DNA of 64,000 bases from Dillenia suffruticosa (GCA_033439265.1 JAVTVX010000009.1:7653109-7717108), one strand, 5' to 3'. Numbered from the stretch's first letter, positions 11,366 through 24,204 are shown. Notes: generated from the letters alone by a model not told the origin. A program made the numbers and translations.

Positions 11366-11633
11366 TAATATTTAATAAAAAAAATTTATATTATTAAATA
11401 AAATAATATAAATAAAATAAAATTACCTAAAAAAAGAAAAAAAATAATAAATTAATTAAAAAATATATATAATTTAAATAAAATAAAATATATGGTTTTT
11501 TTTAAGAATTAAGAAATATAATATAATAAAATAAAATGTAAATTAAAATATTATAAAATAATAATATGATTTGTTAATATAAAATAATAAAAAAATAAAA
11601 ATAAAATAAAATTATAATTAAAAGAAGATAAAA

Positions 11634-12291
11634 TTTAGCGACGGATTTGGAATCCGTCGCTGATTCAGCGACGGATTTGAAAATCCGTCGCTGAAATTAT
11701 TAAAATAAAAAAAAATAAAACAAAATTCTAATTATTCAGCGACGGATTTGGAATCCGTCGCTAAATTAAATTCGGTTGTTAAATTAATTTTTTAATTTAA
11801 ATATTATATTAATATTTTATTTTATTTAATTATATATAAAAAACCTATTTAGCGACGGATTTCGAATCCGTTGCTGAATCAGCCACGGATTTAGAAATCC
11901 GTCGCTAAACCGTGGTTGTTAAATTAATTTTTTAATTTAAATATTATATTAATATTATATTTTATTTAATTATATATAAAAAACTTATTTAACGACGAAA
12001 TTTGTAACGAAAAAATTTTTTGTCGCCAATTAGCGACGAATTTAGTCACAAAAATTTTTTCGTCACTAATTAGCGACGAATTTAGCCATGAAAATTTTTT
12101 CGTCACTAATTAGCGACGAATTTAGCTACGAATGATATGTCCGTCGCTAATTTAGCCACGACTTCTTTTTCGTTGCAAATTTTGTGGCAAATTAGCGATG
12201 AAAAAGTTTTTGTCGCTAAATTCGTCGCAAAATAGCGACGAATTTTTTTCGTCGCGAAAATTCGTGGCTAAAACCGTGTTTTTTTGTAGTG
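11634..12291. repeat. Right subterminal array of A
   Basis: Palindromic AGCGACGGATTTGGAATCCG-type units at 11,636-11,900, then TTAGCGACGAATTTAGCCACG units up to the terminal TTTTTTTGTAGTG at 12,291. The units mirror the left-end array at 515-1,050. Confidence 0.7.
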
Positions 12292-12953
12292 GACAACTCT
12301 AGTGTACCTCTTTTTTTTGTATGTGTGTAATTTTGTTTATTTACTTATTCACATCCATCACTATTGATGCCACTTTCAGCACATAGGAATAGGCAAGAAC
12401 GAAACAACAGGTACATCACATGATTTCAAGCAAAACATGGTTGGAATTTAACACGTATTTTATGTAGAAGAACTGAGCATATCACTAACACAAAAGGCCT
12501 GATCTTGCCATACCAAACTTATTCCCCTACACTGAAATCAACCGTATGAAGTGACAAAAAACCTTCCTTTTGTTTGTATTTGGCTCCATGGTCAAACACA
12601 TGATTTTCGCCTTATAGTTGAACTGCTGAACTCATATTTCTCCAGTGCTACATCATTTTTGTACTAACCTAGCTAACAATGAGCTTCATTTTGCATAACT
12701 TGTTTTATCCTTTACTTTCTCTTTGTTCATAATTTCCTGTCCTCTTTTGTTAGCATGTGTCTTTAAATTGCACACTGTTTGTCATGTATTGAGGACTTTG
12801 GGAGGTTTGAAGCAATGAATTATAAGGCATACTATGTCCAAATGACTTCCTCGTTCTTTCTTGGTGAAGCTGATTCATTTGGTTGGGTAGCATAAAAATG
12901 ACAGAGGAAAAAGGGATTTGGGAGTAGAACATTTAAAAGTCAAAGTGGTTTCC
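12292..12953. other. Spacer between A and B
   Basis: Ordinary non-coding DNA with short frames only. It should hold the other side of the DNA into which A inserted, but it shows no clear continuation of the Ulp1-like gene seen at 1-514. Confidence 0.4.
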
Positions 12954-13079
12954 TAACACTACAAAATTAAAGCGTTGAGGTGACAGTAAAAAACCGTCTG
13001 CATAACTCATCAAATCCGTCAGCAATACTTTCTCCAACGGAAGAACATTCAATTGGGTATACACCAGTCGAGATAGATA

Positions 13080-13885
13080 TATCGTGACGCTATGGACTAC
13101 AGTTGAAGCATGTCACATATGTATACTGACGGAAGGATAGAGTTGATAAAACTAATGATGTATCGTCAGTTACCATGTGTTATCAGATGGTAAAACTTGT
13201 GAATGTTACCATGTGTTACCATATGTTACTACATTTATTTTCGGTTGCGATTGAGATAGAAAATATTAGAAAATGTTGATGGCTAGAAATGAGTTAGAAA
13301 ATTGTACCAAATATTGATGGTTACTATTGAGTTACAAAATTATACAAATTGTCAACGGTAGGAAAGTGTTAGTGAAATTAGTGATTTGTATAGTCACTTA
13401 TCATGCGTTAGGAGATGTTACTACTCCATCATCGGTTACCATTGAGTTACAAAATATTATAAAATATTGACGATAGAAAAGTGTTAGTAAAATTAGTGTT
13501 GTATGATTGGTTACTATTGATTTACAAAATTGTGTAATATGTGGACAGTAGAAAATTGTTACAAGATGTTTCTAATTTTTATCATCGATTACTGTTGAGT
13601 GAAAAAATATCACAATATATTGACATTAGAAAAATGTTAGTAGAATTAATGACTTCCCGTCAGTTACTATGTGTTACCATATGTTACAGTAACCATGTGT
13701 TATCATATGATACAAAATGTTGACGGTGCAAAATGTTAGTAAAATTTGTGGTTTTATGGTCGGTTACTATGTGTTACCATATATTACTAACATTAGTATC
13801 AATTGCTATTGAGATAAAAATTGTTAGAAAATATTGACACTTACCGTCGCTTACTGTGTCTTATAATGTGTTACTATGGGTTATG
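13080..13885. repeat. Left subterminal repeats of B
   Basis: Repeated words GTTACCATGTGTTACCATAT, TATTGACGGTAGAAAAGTGT and TTACTATTGAGTTACAAAAT occur about every 60-90 bases, typical of transposase-binding subterminal regions of CACTA elements. Confidence 0.7.
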
Positions 13886-14105
13886 GAATTACTTCATGGA
13901 CGGGCGCAAGAAGGGCGCAAGCATACGCGTCACAGGGGCGGACGGGCGCAAAAAGGGCTCAAGCATACGGCTCACAGGGGCAGACGGGTGCAAGAAGGGC
14001 TCAAGCATACGCCTCACAGGGGCCCTCGCATGATGGGCGGGCGTAAGCATATGCCTCATAGGGCCCCATGCATGCATGCCGGGCGTAAGAAAATACCATG
14101 CATGT
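13886..14105. repeat. GC-rich tandem repeat in B
   Basis: Three close copies and two looser ones of a ~48-base unit (GGGCGCAAGAAGGGCGCAAG followed by CATACGCGTCACAGGGGC). The frames through it have repeated Arg/Gly/His-rich peptides with no known motif. Confidence 0.8.
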
Positions 14106-14654
14106 CAGAGCGATTATTTTATTATTTTTTATTCTAAAAATATTATTATTAAAATAAATACATCTTGATTATTATCAAATTAAATGATGTAATGAAATAA
14201 AATTAGTCATCACCACCACATGATTTAAGTGTGTATAAAAGAATTACAAAAATATTATAAATTTAAACAGAATTGTATTAACATACCAAGATTGAGCAGT
14301 ACATTATATTGAGTAATAGATATAAGACCAAGAGGAAAGAAAGATTATTGTTCCACAATAACATGTCTGTCTTGTACTAATAGTAAGAGGGTGAAACAAA
14401 AATGAAACAAAAAATATCTCTTGGTGAAACCCAAAATGAAACAAAAAATGTTCATTCCATCACAAAAAATATTACTATTACAATTTGGAGGTTACAATCC
14501 CGTCATATTTCCAAAACTAAGCAAAGCAGTGAGCAACAAGTTTATGTCAAACTTTCTTCCTGTCAATAAAAAAATGAATAAAAAATTGAAGTTAATATAA
14601 TCATGTAGTAACATTATAAAGAATATAAAGAATGGTTATAAAAGAAAATATTAC
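14106..14654. other. AT-rich non-coding part of B
   Basis: No gene seen. AAATGAAACAAAAAATG occurs twice near 14,400-14,450. Confidence 0.4.
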
Positions 14655-15010
14655 CCGTGGGATTAACTTGGGTCTCTTCATTCGTCATGACAGTATACGT
14701 TGTTGTGATTTAATTCGTTCATTTCAATCAGCATAGATTGTCCTTTTTCTAAATCCCAAACATCTTGACAGCGTATTGGACCTCTATATTTCTTCACAAC
14801 TATTGAAAAAATAAACATGAGTTGTCAATTGATATCATGCTAATGTCAAACCTCAAATTAAAATAATACCTAGGATAACATTTTCGCAAAATTGGGTTTC
14901 TTCATATTGAACTTGTTGTTGGGATTGTTGTGATTCTTCATGCTGAGTAACAATATTCATCCGGCGTTTAGTTCATCCCATTACTACGGTAGTTCGCAGA
15001 GTAGATGCTT
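14655..15010 (-). pseudogene. Transposase_24 (Ptta) N-terminal fragment
   Basis: On the minus strand, about 14,810-14,690 reads KYRGPIRCQDVWDLEKGQ and continues MLIEMNELN, the 'RGPTR..DVW.L..G....V..NELGQP' start of PF03004. A Gln-rich exon (ESQQSQQQVQYEETQ) lies just upstream (15,000-14,900), joined by a plausible GT...AG intron. The rest of the gene is missing. A close relative is at 58,285-58,630 on the plus strand. In B this fragment lies downstream of the TNP2 fragment on the same strand, the usual CACTA order. Confidence 0.65.
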
Positions 15011-16480
15011 TCAGAGTAAGAGTAAGAGCTTTGAGGAGCTTTGAAGAAAGAAATGTTTCATACTTAATATAATATTTTTGGATTAGAATCCAATTACAAA
15101 GTGCGTCATTATGTACCACTCTTTTTTTTTCACCCGCCTTTTTTCTGCATTTCTTACTGCATTTTTTAAATTAAAATTCTTATCACTGCCTTTTTCTTCT
15201 TCCATATATTTCTTTTTTTCATATTTTTAAATTGGTAAGATTTGTTGCATATTGATTTTATATAATTTTCAATTTCATGTCGAGAACTTAGAACAGTGAA
15301 AAAGTCATTCAATCTAAAATTTATTATTAAATTTTTTTTAAATTAGATTTTATCATAACTTAATTGCTACTACTTTATTATCACTGGTTAGTATGTATAA
15401 TTGCAAATAACAATTAAATAAAACTATAACACATATCTCAAAATTCTTCATCTATTCAAAATATATGTTTATGAATCAAATTAAATGAAATTACATGTAA
15501 ATTAAATTAAAAAAATATATAGAATATATTTATATGGAGTTGAATGGTGTTGAATAATTTTATTAATTAATTAATTAATACACTATCTTTAAAGTAAAAA
15601 TGAAGATCGAGATTGAAATTAATATTAATATTGTCATTCGTTTAATTTGAAATTTATATAAAATTATATAATATGAATAAATAATCCTCCCTTTTTCTTT
15701 GAAATTTTATTGGTTCATATAATATTGATGATAAGATTTTTTTTTAAATATTACTCTTATTTATGTAACTTGTTATATAAAATCAGTGATAGAAGTGGCA
15801 TGCCAATATTAGATTAAATGTATCTATAATAGTCATTTATATTAACAATATAATAGTAATTTATAATAAAATAGTAGTTGTAATTAAAAAAAAAGTACTA
15901 ATATACTAAAACAAGATTATGTAATAAAATAGTAATATACGGGCAACAGTAATATATAGTAATAGATAATAATACATTGACACTCCAACAAATATAACTT
16001 AGTATGGTAATGTATATTAATATATAATAATATATAGTAATATGTAATACTACTATGTAATAATGATAGTTATTTAATACTAAGTATATAGTAATTGTAA
16101 CTAAAAAATACACCATAGATTGTAATATATAGTAACACATAGTAACGTTGTAATATATAGTAGTATATAATAACAAATTGTAATAAATAGTAATAGATTG
16201 TAATATATAATAACATGTAGTAATATTAATAACGTGTGCATATAGAGTTATCGATTGGTTTGCGGTTGATAATTAAGATTTTTTCTTTAATTTTGAAAAA
16301 TTTTCCAGCAAAAATTAATACTAATTAATATTATATTATATAATATTCTTAATAAATTATGTAATAGATAATATATCATTATCTAAAGTAATAGTACATT
16401 TAAAATTTCAAAATTAATACAATGCAATTTGGAAATTTGGTACCTATAATTTGTTACTATGCTTTATCACTTGTTACATA
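15011..16480. other. AT-rich DNA with TAATAGTA array (15,800-16,220)
   Basis: From about 15,800 the words AGTAATATATAGTAAT and variants repeat in both orientations for some 400 bases. Tyr/Ile-rich frames through it are artefacts. Upstream there is only AT-rich DNA. The middle of a TNP2 gene would be expected here on the minus strand and is absent. Confidence 0.5.
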
Positions 16481-16484
16481 ATAT

Positions 16485-16605
16485 CTTGCCATCCATAGAT
16501 TGAATATTTACCGATACAAATTCAAGAAATGCATTAACCCCGTCAATATATTCATCATTACCTCTTGATTTAGAATATATCCATGACCTCTCCATTTTTT
16601 CTGTT
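16485..16605 (-). pseudogene. TNP2 transposase, first-domain fragment
   Basis: On the minus strand, about 16,590-16,490 reads RSWIYSKSRGNDEYIDGV and continues NAFLEF and IQSMDGKI. This is the Transpos_assoc domain (PF13963) that opens CACTA TNP2 proteins (consensus D.SWM...R....Y..GV..FL..A). The same segment is seen at 49,180-49,300 in the E copy, nearly identical in words. The zinc-binding C-P-C part and everything after it are missing. Confidence 0.65.
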
Positions 16606-18011
16606 TTGTAAAAGTAAAGAAATATTAGAAAAATATTTGTATATGTCAAATAAATGAATGATATGGCATATGAAATAAATTGTGATTTTTGATTTGATTT
16701 TTTGGCCCAAAAAAAAGAAATAGAAAAAAAAAGGAAATATGGTGTTGACACCAATATTCGCGCCAATAAGCTTTGTCCATATCAACATATTAGAAAGTTA
16801 AGATTAAATAAGTACAAAGTATTTGTAGCCACATTTTGCTCTTTAAAAAAGTTTTTGGTTTGTAAACAAACTATTGTAATTTGGCATTCAATCAAACTCA
16901 ATTTCTTTGGTTGTCTTGATAATTGTCATGTTCATAATTGGAAAATTTTCTTTTGTAATTTGTTTTTAAATAAATATAGTATTAAAAAATAGTTAATAAT
17001 AATAATGTAGTATTATTTAATCATTAAATATCAAATATTGTAAATTACACTAATAGAGTAATGTTTGGTGTACATTGCAGTTGTCCGATCCAACTCTATT
17101 TTCCTCACTTAACCTTAATATTATCATTATCTTCATATAGTAGATTAATGATATAGTAATTGTAATTACATAAATATACTTTTATTTAAATATAAAATAT
17201 AAAATTAAACAAATTATAGTATTACATAGATATAGTAATTAATTATAGTAAATTGAAACTAAAATATTTGTTTCAGATATTATGCAATTATGCAATAGCA
17301 ATTGATGGATGGGGGTAATTGATGGTAATTGATGGTTGGTATTAATTGATGGTAAGTTATGGTAACGGATGGTAAATTAGTGGGCAAAGCATCGACGGTT
17401 AGGGTTGGTTGTTGATTATCTTGCTTGATCCAATGGCTGGGATTCAAAGTCATTAGAAGAGGAGACATGTCACTCACACGTCTTTTCAAAAATGAGTTCC
17501 AAAGCACGCATAACTCACAATACCCACGAGCACAATACCCTATGAACACCATTAACGATAGGCATTTGATTCGGTGAAAGACATTTCGTCTAATGGTGGT
17601 GAAATAATGGTAATGTCTTTGCATTGCTCAGCATTTCTCGATAACATGTTGTAACCATTTCAGTTTTTTTCGGCCTTTCCTACCATTTCTCCATGAAATT
17701 ACTCTGATGGTTCATCGAAGTTAGATTTGCAAAAGAATACTTGTTGCAAGAACTGAGTCAGAGAGAGGGAGAGAACGAGGGAGGAGGACGAGAAAGAGAG
17801 AACGACAGAGGAGGAGGAGGAGAAAGAGAGAATGAGCGAGGAGGAGGAGAAGAAAAAAGTAAGAGGAGTAAAGAGTGAAGACTGAAGAGTAAAGATAAGG
17901 ATAGGGAAGAGAAGAAAAATCGAGGACTTTTTTTGAAAATAGAGAAACCAAGAGCAGAGGTTTGAAGATATTATTTTTGAATATTTTGAAAATTTCGAAC
18001 CAGAACTACAA
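16606..18011. promoter_or_regulatory. Divergent intergenic region of B with GA-rich leader
   Basis: Lies between the minus-strand TNP2 start and the plus-strand Ulp1-like start, so it should contain both promoters. It holds a short tandem repeat of AATTGATGGTA words (17,285-17,390) and a long purine-rich GAGGAGGAGAAAGAGAGA leader (17,755-17,950) just before the ATG at 18,012. The reverse-strand Leu/Ser-rich frames over the leader are compositional. Confidence 0.4.
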
Positions 18012-20180
18012 ATGGAAATTTATTCCGACAATGAGGCTTTTGCAGGTTCGTCCGCCAATATATTTATCCTTTATTTGAGCTTATTTATAGTTATTGGCTA
18101 TTAGAGTATTTAGGGATTTTTAGTAATTGATTTGAGATTTAGTGATTTATGTTATAAATTCTAGAAATTTAATATACGTTATTTACATTTCTAGATACAG
18201 AAGAGAAGAAGAAAGGAGTGGCTAAGAACAAGAAGAAGAAGAGTGCCTTGTGTGCGAGTAAGGTAATGAAATCCAACCTTGTCTGCATATACTAATAATT
18301 CTATTATTATTATTATCAATGATGTAAAAATTATTGTAAGAATAGAGTCAAAGTACTGAAGAATGGACGGAATTAAAGGAAGGGGAGAGAGACAACTACA
18401 ACAAAGTGAAAGGAACAAAGAAATTACTTACACTAAGTAGAGCAATGGCATCACCTGCACCGGTACCGATTCAAACGAGGTGCTCTCCAAAGCAATTAAA
18501 GGAGGTAATTCTTTTGCTTAGTCATGAGATGAAAGAAGAGATAAAACATATGGGGTTTGGCAATATCTTGAAGCTCAGCTATGATACATTAAGCCGAAAA
18601 TTGTGTGAAGAATTGATAATGAGATTTGAATCGACGGAAAAACTTCTTTGTGTTCATCCAAACCAAAACTTTAAGCTGACACCTATGGAAGTACGACGAA
18701 TCCTAGGAATCACTTCAACTGGATGTGCAGTTTTGGGCTCTTCATCTTTGGTTGAGTCTCCATACATCATAAACTATTTTTTCGAAACTAAAATATACGG
18801 AGTTGAAAGAGAACATGCACATGGAAGATGCCTCCACCCCAAAATTTAAACGCAACTTCTTGCTCTTCCTTCTCGATGCTTTTTATGTCCTACCACAAGT
18901 GTCTTCCCTTCTTCCAGACACCTAAAGGCAACCATTGATGTGGATAAAGCGGGTCTATATAACTGGGCTGATTTTGTATTAAAATGGTTATGTGATGAGA
19001 TTTGCCAATTTCAACCTTTTCAAACAGGCGGAAGAGAAGACGATAAGAGGAAGAAGAGGGCAATTGGTGGATGTATATTCTTGCTTATGGTATGCTCATA
19101 ATTATAATATCAATATTGAATAAAATTAATTTAATGTTATTAATATGAATTCAAGGTTTTTAAATATTGAAATTTGTTTTATATGAATTATGTGTATATA
19201 TAGATATTTTACTTTGAGAAGGTGAGAGTCGGCAATTTGGGTGGTGAAGAAAACAAACTACCAATTGCCTATTGGACTAGCGAGCATGTAAATAGGAGGC
19301 TTGTCTTTGAGCGTGCAGAGGTAAGTTAATTAAGTTAACTGCATTGTCTCAATATATAATTCATATATGTTGCATTATTGTTTCATATTCATATATGTTG
19401 CATTATTCTTTCATGGGGTTTGTTGTCATCAAAAGATGAAAAAAATAAAGAAGTGAAGGAAATGCAATTGTATTATCCTGATAGAACCGGAGAAGAAATG
19501 AAGGTACAATTTACTAGTTATTATCATATCCTGCAATTTTTGAATGTTACAATGCATATATATTTGTGTAGAAAATTGGCACCAAACAAGAAATGAAAAT
19601 GTTTTTACAAAAGTCAATTCGAATGTTGGAGGAGTCAATTCAATTTCAGTCTCATCTATTGCAAATGCACTCTGTTATGTTAACAAGACTCTGCAACAAT
19701 TCTGGAGATGAGGTTGAGGCATCATTGGATGAAGAAGACAACATTCAAAAGAAGCGAAGGAATGATGATGAGGAAAAGGTAGCAGAGGAGGAGGAGAAAG
19801 GGGACAAAGGTTTGGAGGCGGAAGTAGGCAAATTGTGTGAAGTCGTTAATGTTTTAACTGAAGCGAAGGAGGGCAAAGAGTTGGAGGTGGAGGACGTGAA
19901 GACAAATGCAATTTTAACCTTTGCTAAGGTTAGAAATTTTTCCACTGAAGAGGAGAGTGTATGGAATTTTTTTGGAAGAAAACCATACCAAATAAAGCTA
20001 GACAAGTTATGGTTTACCTATACAAGTTATATAATTTCATGAAAATTTTTAACTTTGATTATTACTGATAAATAAATTTATTGAGAATGACAGAATAATT
20101 TTGTGTAATATCGGTGGAAATTACATCACATGGATTGATGCTCATGAGTTCGTGCCCCCTCAGTGGGTTGGGACATTGGT
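18012..20180 (+). pseudogene. Ulp1-like (C48) cargo gene, catalytic half missing
   Basis: Proposed exons: 18,012-18,045 (MEIYSDNEAFA), 18,195-18,262, 18,346-19,089, 19,204-19,320, about 19,435-19,500, about 19,572-20,010 and about 20,086-20,178, with GT/AG junctions at the first four. Exon 3 carries the family start TRCSPKQLKEVILLLSHEMK. Exon 6 is an acidic coiled-coil-like linker (DDEEKVAEEEEKGDKG). Exon 7 ends YITWIDAHEFVPPQWVG. This order matches the minus-strand gene at 41-44.7 kb, where the segments EHW and NDCGIFV follow. Here they are absent and subterminal repeats begin, so the protease core is lost. Exon 3 also contains two apparent single-base frame changes, near 18,790 and 18,880, judged against the other copy. 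Cargo of this kind is known in plant transposons (for example KAONASHI Mutator elements). Confidence 0.65.
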
Positions 20181-20850
20181 ATGTATCAAAATTTTTAAAT
20201 TAAAAAATTTTGATCTTATCTTTAATTATTTGAAATATTTAACCTAGCATACGAATTTTTTTTTTCTTTCTATTACCTTCAAACAGAATTACATAATGCT
20301 ACTAATGAATTTGGTTATATTTGCAATAGGTTACATAATGATAATGACTTTGGTTATATTTGCAATAGTTGACTTAATGATTGTAATGATTTTGGTTATA
20401 TTTGTAGACGATGGATTGCTAGATCAGGCTTCTTAACAATCGAAAGTCATCTCCATTTTTCTCGAGATGTATTCTTTCCTTATGGTTTTCGATAAATTTG
20501 TATTGTTTTAGCTTTTGTCACCATTCTTAATCTTTACAATCTTTAATCTTTATATTGTTCTTAATTCGAGTTGTTTAGTGTTTTAATACACATAGGAATT
20601 AGCAATATTTGATTTCTCCATAGTCGTCACTTTAGACCTTACAAATACATATGCATATACTCTTTCTGAGTGCACACACATCACTTTACACCTTACAAAT
20701 GCATATGCATTTACTCTTCTTGAGTGCACACACATGAATCTTGATGACTGAATACTAATGAACACTAATTGCCATACTACTGAACTTAGTTCTACTCAGT
20801 TTTCTCAAATGAAACTTATCCCAACACTTTTTAAAATATCAGTGATCACA
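20181..20850. other. Non-coding DNA between cargo gene and array
   Basis: Contains three copies of TTTGGTTATATTTGCAATAG-like words (20,310-20,405) and a pair of ACCTTACAAATGCATATGCA words (20,635-20,715). No gene seen. Confidence 0.4.
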
Positions 20851-22925
20851 CTACAGAATGACAAATTAGACTTTGAAGCTCTTGTAGTCATAAAAAATAA
20901 TAACTATCAAAATTGAGTAGAACTTATGAAAATGATATGCTTAAGTAGTGGAGTTAAAATAGTCATAATGAAAATGTTCTCAAACCATCTCTAAAACTCT
21001 GCATATTTACTGACTACAAAAGAGAAATGTCTGAATTGGGCATAGCTTTTAAAGACTGTATAATATTTGAGTTCGTATCGATGTAGAATTTATACAGATA
21101 GTTTGGTTAGGTTGACAATAAAAATAGTAATATAGTGACCGTTTTCAAACTGTCCCTCAAACTCCATATAATAACTCTTACAATTGAATAGAACTTATAA
21201 AATTTGTATGCTTAAGTAGATATAGAAAAGAAAAAGATCGAGACTATTTTTCAAACTGTCCTTAAAACTCTATCATTTTTACTAACCACAAATGATAAAC
21301 ATAGGTATTAAATACTGCACAATATATAAGTTAGCATATATATATAGAATTTATCTCGTGGTACGGTTAACTAGATTGTAAAAGATGAGTCATATAGAGA
21401 TATTTTTCAACCCCTCTCTAGAACTCTATCATATTTACTTATCACAAATAATGACAGTCAGAATTGAGTACAACTTATGAAGACAATATGCTTAAGTAGC
21501 AATCAAAAATTGTTTTATCGAGATACTCTAACATATTTACTAACCATAAAAGATTAGCGTTTTAATTGAATATAACTTTTGACGACTGCATAATATATGA
21601 GTTAGGAAATATGAAAAACTTATACAGACAGTATGGTTAAGTAGATAGTAAAGAATAGATATATAAAGACAGTTAAATAACAGTCCCTAAAACTCTACTA
21701 TATCTTCCAACCACAAATAACAACTGTCAGAATTGAATAGAAGTTACAAAACTGGTATGCTTACATAGATTGTAAAAAGAGTCATATTGAGACTATTTTC
21801 AAATTATCCCTAAAACTCTGCCATATTTACTAACCACAAATGATAAGTGTAAGAATTAAACATGTGTCTTAAAGATTGTACAATGTATAAGTTAGCATAG
21901 ATATACAACTTATGTCCACGATATGGTTAACTAGATAATAAAAAAAAGTTATTTACAGACATTTTTCAAACAGTTTCTATAACTCTGTCATTTTTACTAA
22001 TCACAAATAATAATCGTTAGATTTGAGTGAAACTTATGAAGACGATATGATTAACTAGTGAGTAAAAGTAGTCATATCGAAACTCTTTTCAAATTTTTTC
22101 TAAAACTTTGCAATATTTACTAACAACAAAAGATGAGCGTTTCAATTGAACATAACTTTTAGCGACTGAAAAAAATATGGGTTACGATAGATGAAGAACG
22201 TATGCAGACGGTATTGTTAAGTAGATAGTAAATAATAAACATATAGAGACGGTTAAATAACAGTCCCTAAAACTCTACCATATCAACTGATCACAAATAA
22301 TAATTGTCAGAATTGAATAAAACTTACGAAACTTGTATGCTTAACTAGACTGTAAAAAAAAAGTTATATCGAAACTGTTTTCAAACTGTTCCTAACACTT
22401 TGCCATATTTACTAACCACAAATGATAATCAAAAGAATTGAACATAAGTTTTAAAGACTATACAATGAATAAGTTAGCATAGATATACAACTTATATCCA
22501 CGATATGGTTAACTAGATAGTAAAGAAGAGTTATTTAGAGATATTTTTCAAACCATCTCTAAAACCTTGTCATATTTACTAACCACAAATAATAATCATC
22601 AGATTTGTGTAAAACTTATGAAGACGATATGCTTAACTAGTGAATAGAAGTACTCATATCGAGACTGTTTTCAAACCATTTTTAAAACTATGCCTTATAT
22701 ACTGACTACAAAAAGTAAGTGTATAAATTGAACATAGTTTTTAAAGACTGTATAATATATGAGTTAGCATAAATGTAGAATTTATGTAAACGGTATGATT
22801 AAATAGACAGTAAAAACGGTCATATACTGATTGTTTTCAAATCGTCCCTAAAATTGTTATATTTACTGACCACAAACAATAACAGTGAAAATTCAACATC
22901 GCTTTTTACAAATGGTTATCTAACA
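20851..22925. repeat. Right subterminal array of B, ~14 units
   Basis: Some fourteen diverged copies of a 110-170-base unit. Shared words in order: AAAACTCTGCCATATTTACT, AACCACAAATGATAA, a TTGAATATAACTT-type word, GTATGGTTAAGTAGATAG and a TTTTCAAACTGTCCCT word. This is long for a CACTA subterminal region. Confidence 0.75.
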
Positions 22926-23097
22926 TTTACTGACGATTACTAAACTTTTTATAATGAATAATATTATATCATCGTAAAATATATATATTTCCTAACAGTT
23001 TCGTCACAAGTGTTGTTATACGCCATAAAAATTGGTTGCTACATGTCACCGCCTATAAATGTTATCGTCACCTCAATGCTCTAATTTTGTAGTGTAA

Positions 23098-23651
23098 GTT
23101 GTTGTACATTAGCTTGGATGATTGTTGTTGATAAAATTAGGGAAGGTTATGTTCATGTTGAGTAACACAAAATTCGGGAAAGGGACACTTAACAACCAAT
23201 GCGTGAATTAGGTTTGATAGATTAAGACCAATTTCTACTGGTCATCAAGAAATAATCAAAACTATCTTTCAACACATTTTGATCACTTTTTTTTCTTTCC
23301 ACTTTTATATTAGTTTTATCAACAATGTGCATTACAATTTCCCGTTAGACTCAATTAAGCCACTTGATATAGTTGTCAAAGCAAGATGGCCACACTAACT
23401 TTACGAAGTTGAGTCTCTAGACAGACCCAGCTTGCGAGGATCGGAAGGTTAGTCCCTTGTTGAGTTCGATAACTTTTCACACACGTAGACGGTCAGAATA
23501 ATGATGGTTGAGTAAGAATTATTAATAAATTATCTTGAGACATGCATTTGGACTTGATATGCAACACTTTGGTGTTTTGGAGTCAATTCCTAAAGCTTAA
23601 GGTTGCAAGGGCATTGTGTTGACCAAAAAAAAAATTCTTAGAAGGGCATGG
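23098..23651. other. Spacer between B and F
   Basis: Ordinary non-coding DNA. No repeat or motif recognised. Confidence 0.4.
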
Positions 23652-24204
23652 TATCACTACTAGAAAAACCAGTATCAGTGATCGATAAATATCGATGGAA
23701 AAAAATCCATCGGTAATGGCGACAGAATACTGACGGATTAGCGATGGACTGAATACTGATGGATTAGCGTCAGATTACCAACGACAAATTAGCGACGGAA
23801 ATATTTTTGTCGCTAAACTCTAAAAATAACAAATAAAAAAAAATATAAAATTATCACCGACGGATTACCAACGGAATTTTTAGCGACAGAATATTTCCGT
23901 CGCTAATCCGTCGGTGAATTGGTGGAGGAAAAAAAATATATGCACAGCCATTAGCGACGGATTACCAATGGAAAATTAGTGATGGATTTAAATACTTTTT
24001 AAATTTTTTAAATTTTTAAATTTTATTTAATAATTCTTTTTAATTTTATTTTATTTTTTCAAATTTTTTATTATTTTATTTTAAGCTAAAATAAAATTAT
24101 TTTATTATTTTATAATAAATTATAATTTTATATTATTTTATTATTATTAAAAAATATGAGATAAAAATACTAAGTAAAAAAAAAAAAAGAAATATGTGTA
24201 AATA

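Larger units (their letters stand above)
515..12291. mobile_element. Composite CACTA-like block A, with nested insertions
   Basis: The left end starts CACTATAAAAAAACAC and the right end, read inverted, starts CACTACAAAAAAACAC. About 25 of the first 31 bases agree. Both ends run into arrays of GTCGCTAA/TTAGCGAC motifs, as expected for CACTA subterminal regions. A Transposase_24-type gene remnant lies inside (4.5-5.6 kb). The flanking triplets differ (GTA on the left, GAC on the right), so there is no target duplication to prove that the two ends were inserted together. They may instead be the outer ends of two related elements. Inside are a further CACTA end (5,763), a long LTR, GC-rich islands and tRNA-like modules. 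Confidence 0.45.
12957..23094. mobile_element. CACTA element B, 10.1 kb, with Ulp1-like cargo
   Basis: Terminal inverted repeats start CACTACAAAATTAAAGC on the left and, read inverted, CACTACAAAATTAGAGC on the right. Twenty-six of 28 bases agree. A 3-bp duplication TAA flanks the element (12,954-12,956 and 23,095-23,097). Inside are left subterminal repeats, a GC-rich repeat, minus-strand Ptta and TNP2 fragments, a plus-strand Ulp1-like gene and a 2-kb right subterminal array. The transposase genes are fragments, so the element is probably non-autonomous now. The near-identical termini argue for a fairly recent insertion. Confidence 0.85.

Noticed and set aside
13856-14137. Arg/Gly/His-rich frame of 93 codons
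   Set aside because: It is the translation of a 48-base tandem repeat in element B; no start context or homologue motif.
15898-16176. Tyr/Ile-rich frame of 92 codons on the minus strand
   Set aside because: It runs through an array of AGTAATATA words; a repeat artefact.
17721-17951. Leu/Ser-rich membrane-like frame on the minus strand
   Set aside because: It is the reverse reading of a GA-rich leader upstream of the Ulp1-like gene.
18406-18849. A separate 147-codon gene starting at 18,406
   Set aside because: The first codon there is GTG, and the frame is open upstream to an AG acceptor at 18,345, so it is an internal exon of the Ulp1-like gene.
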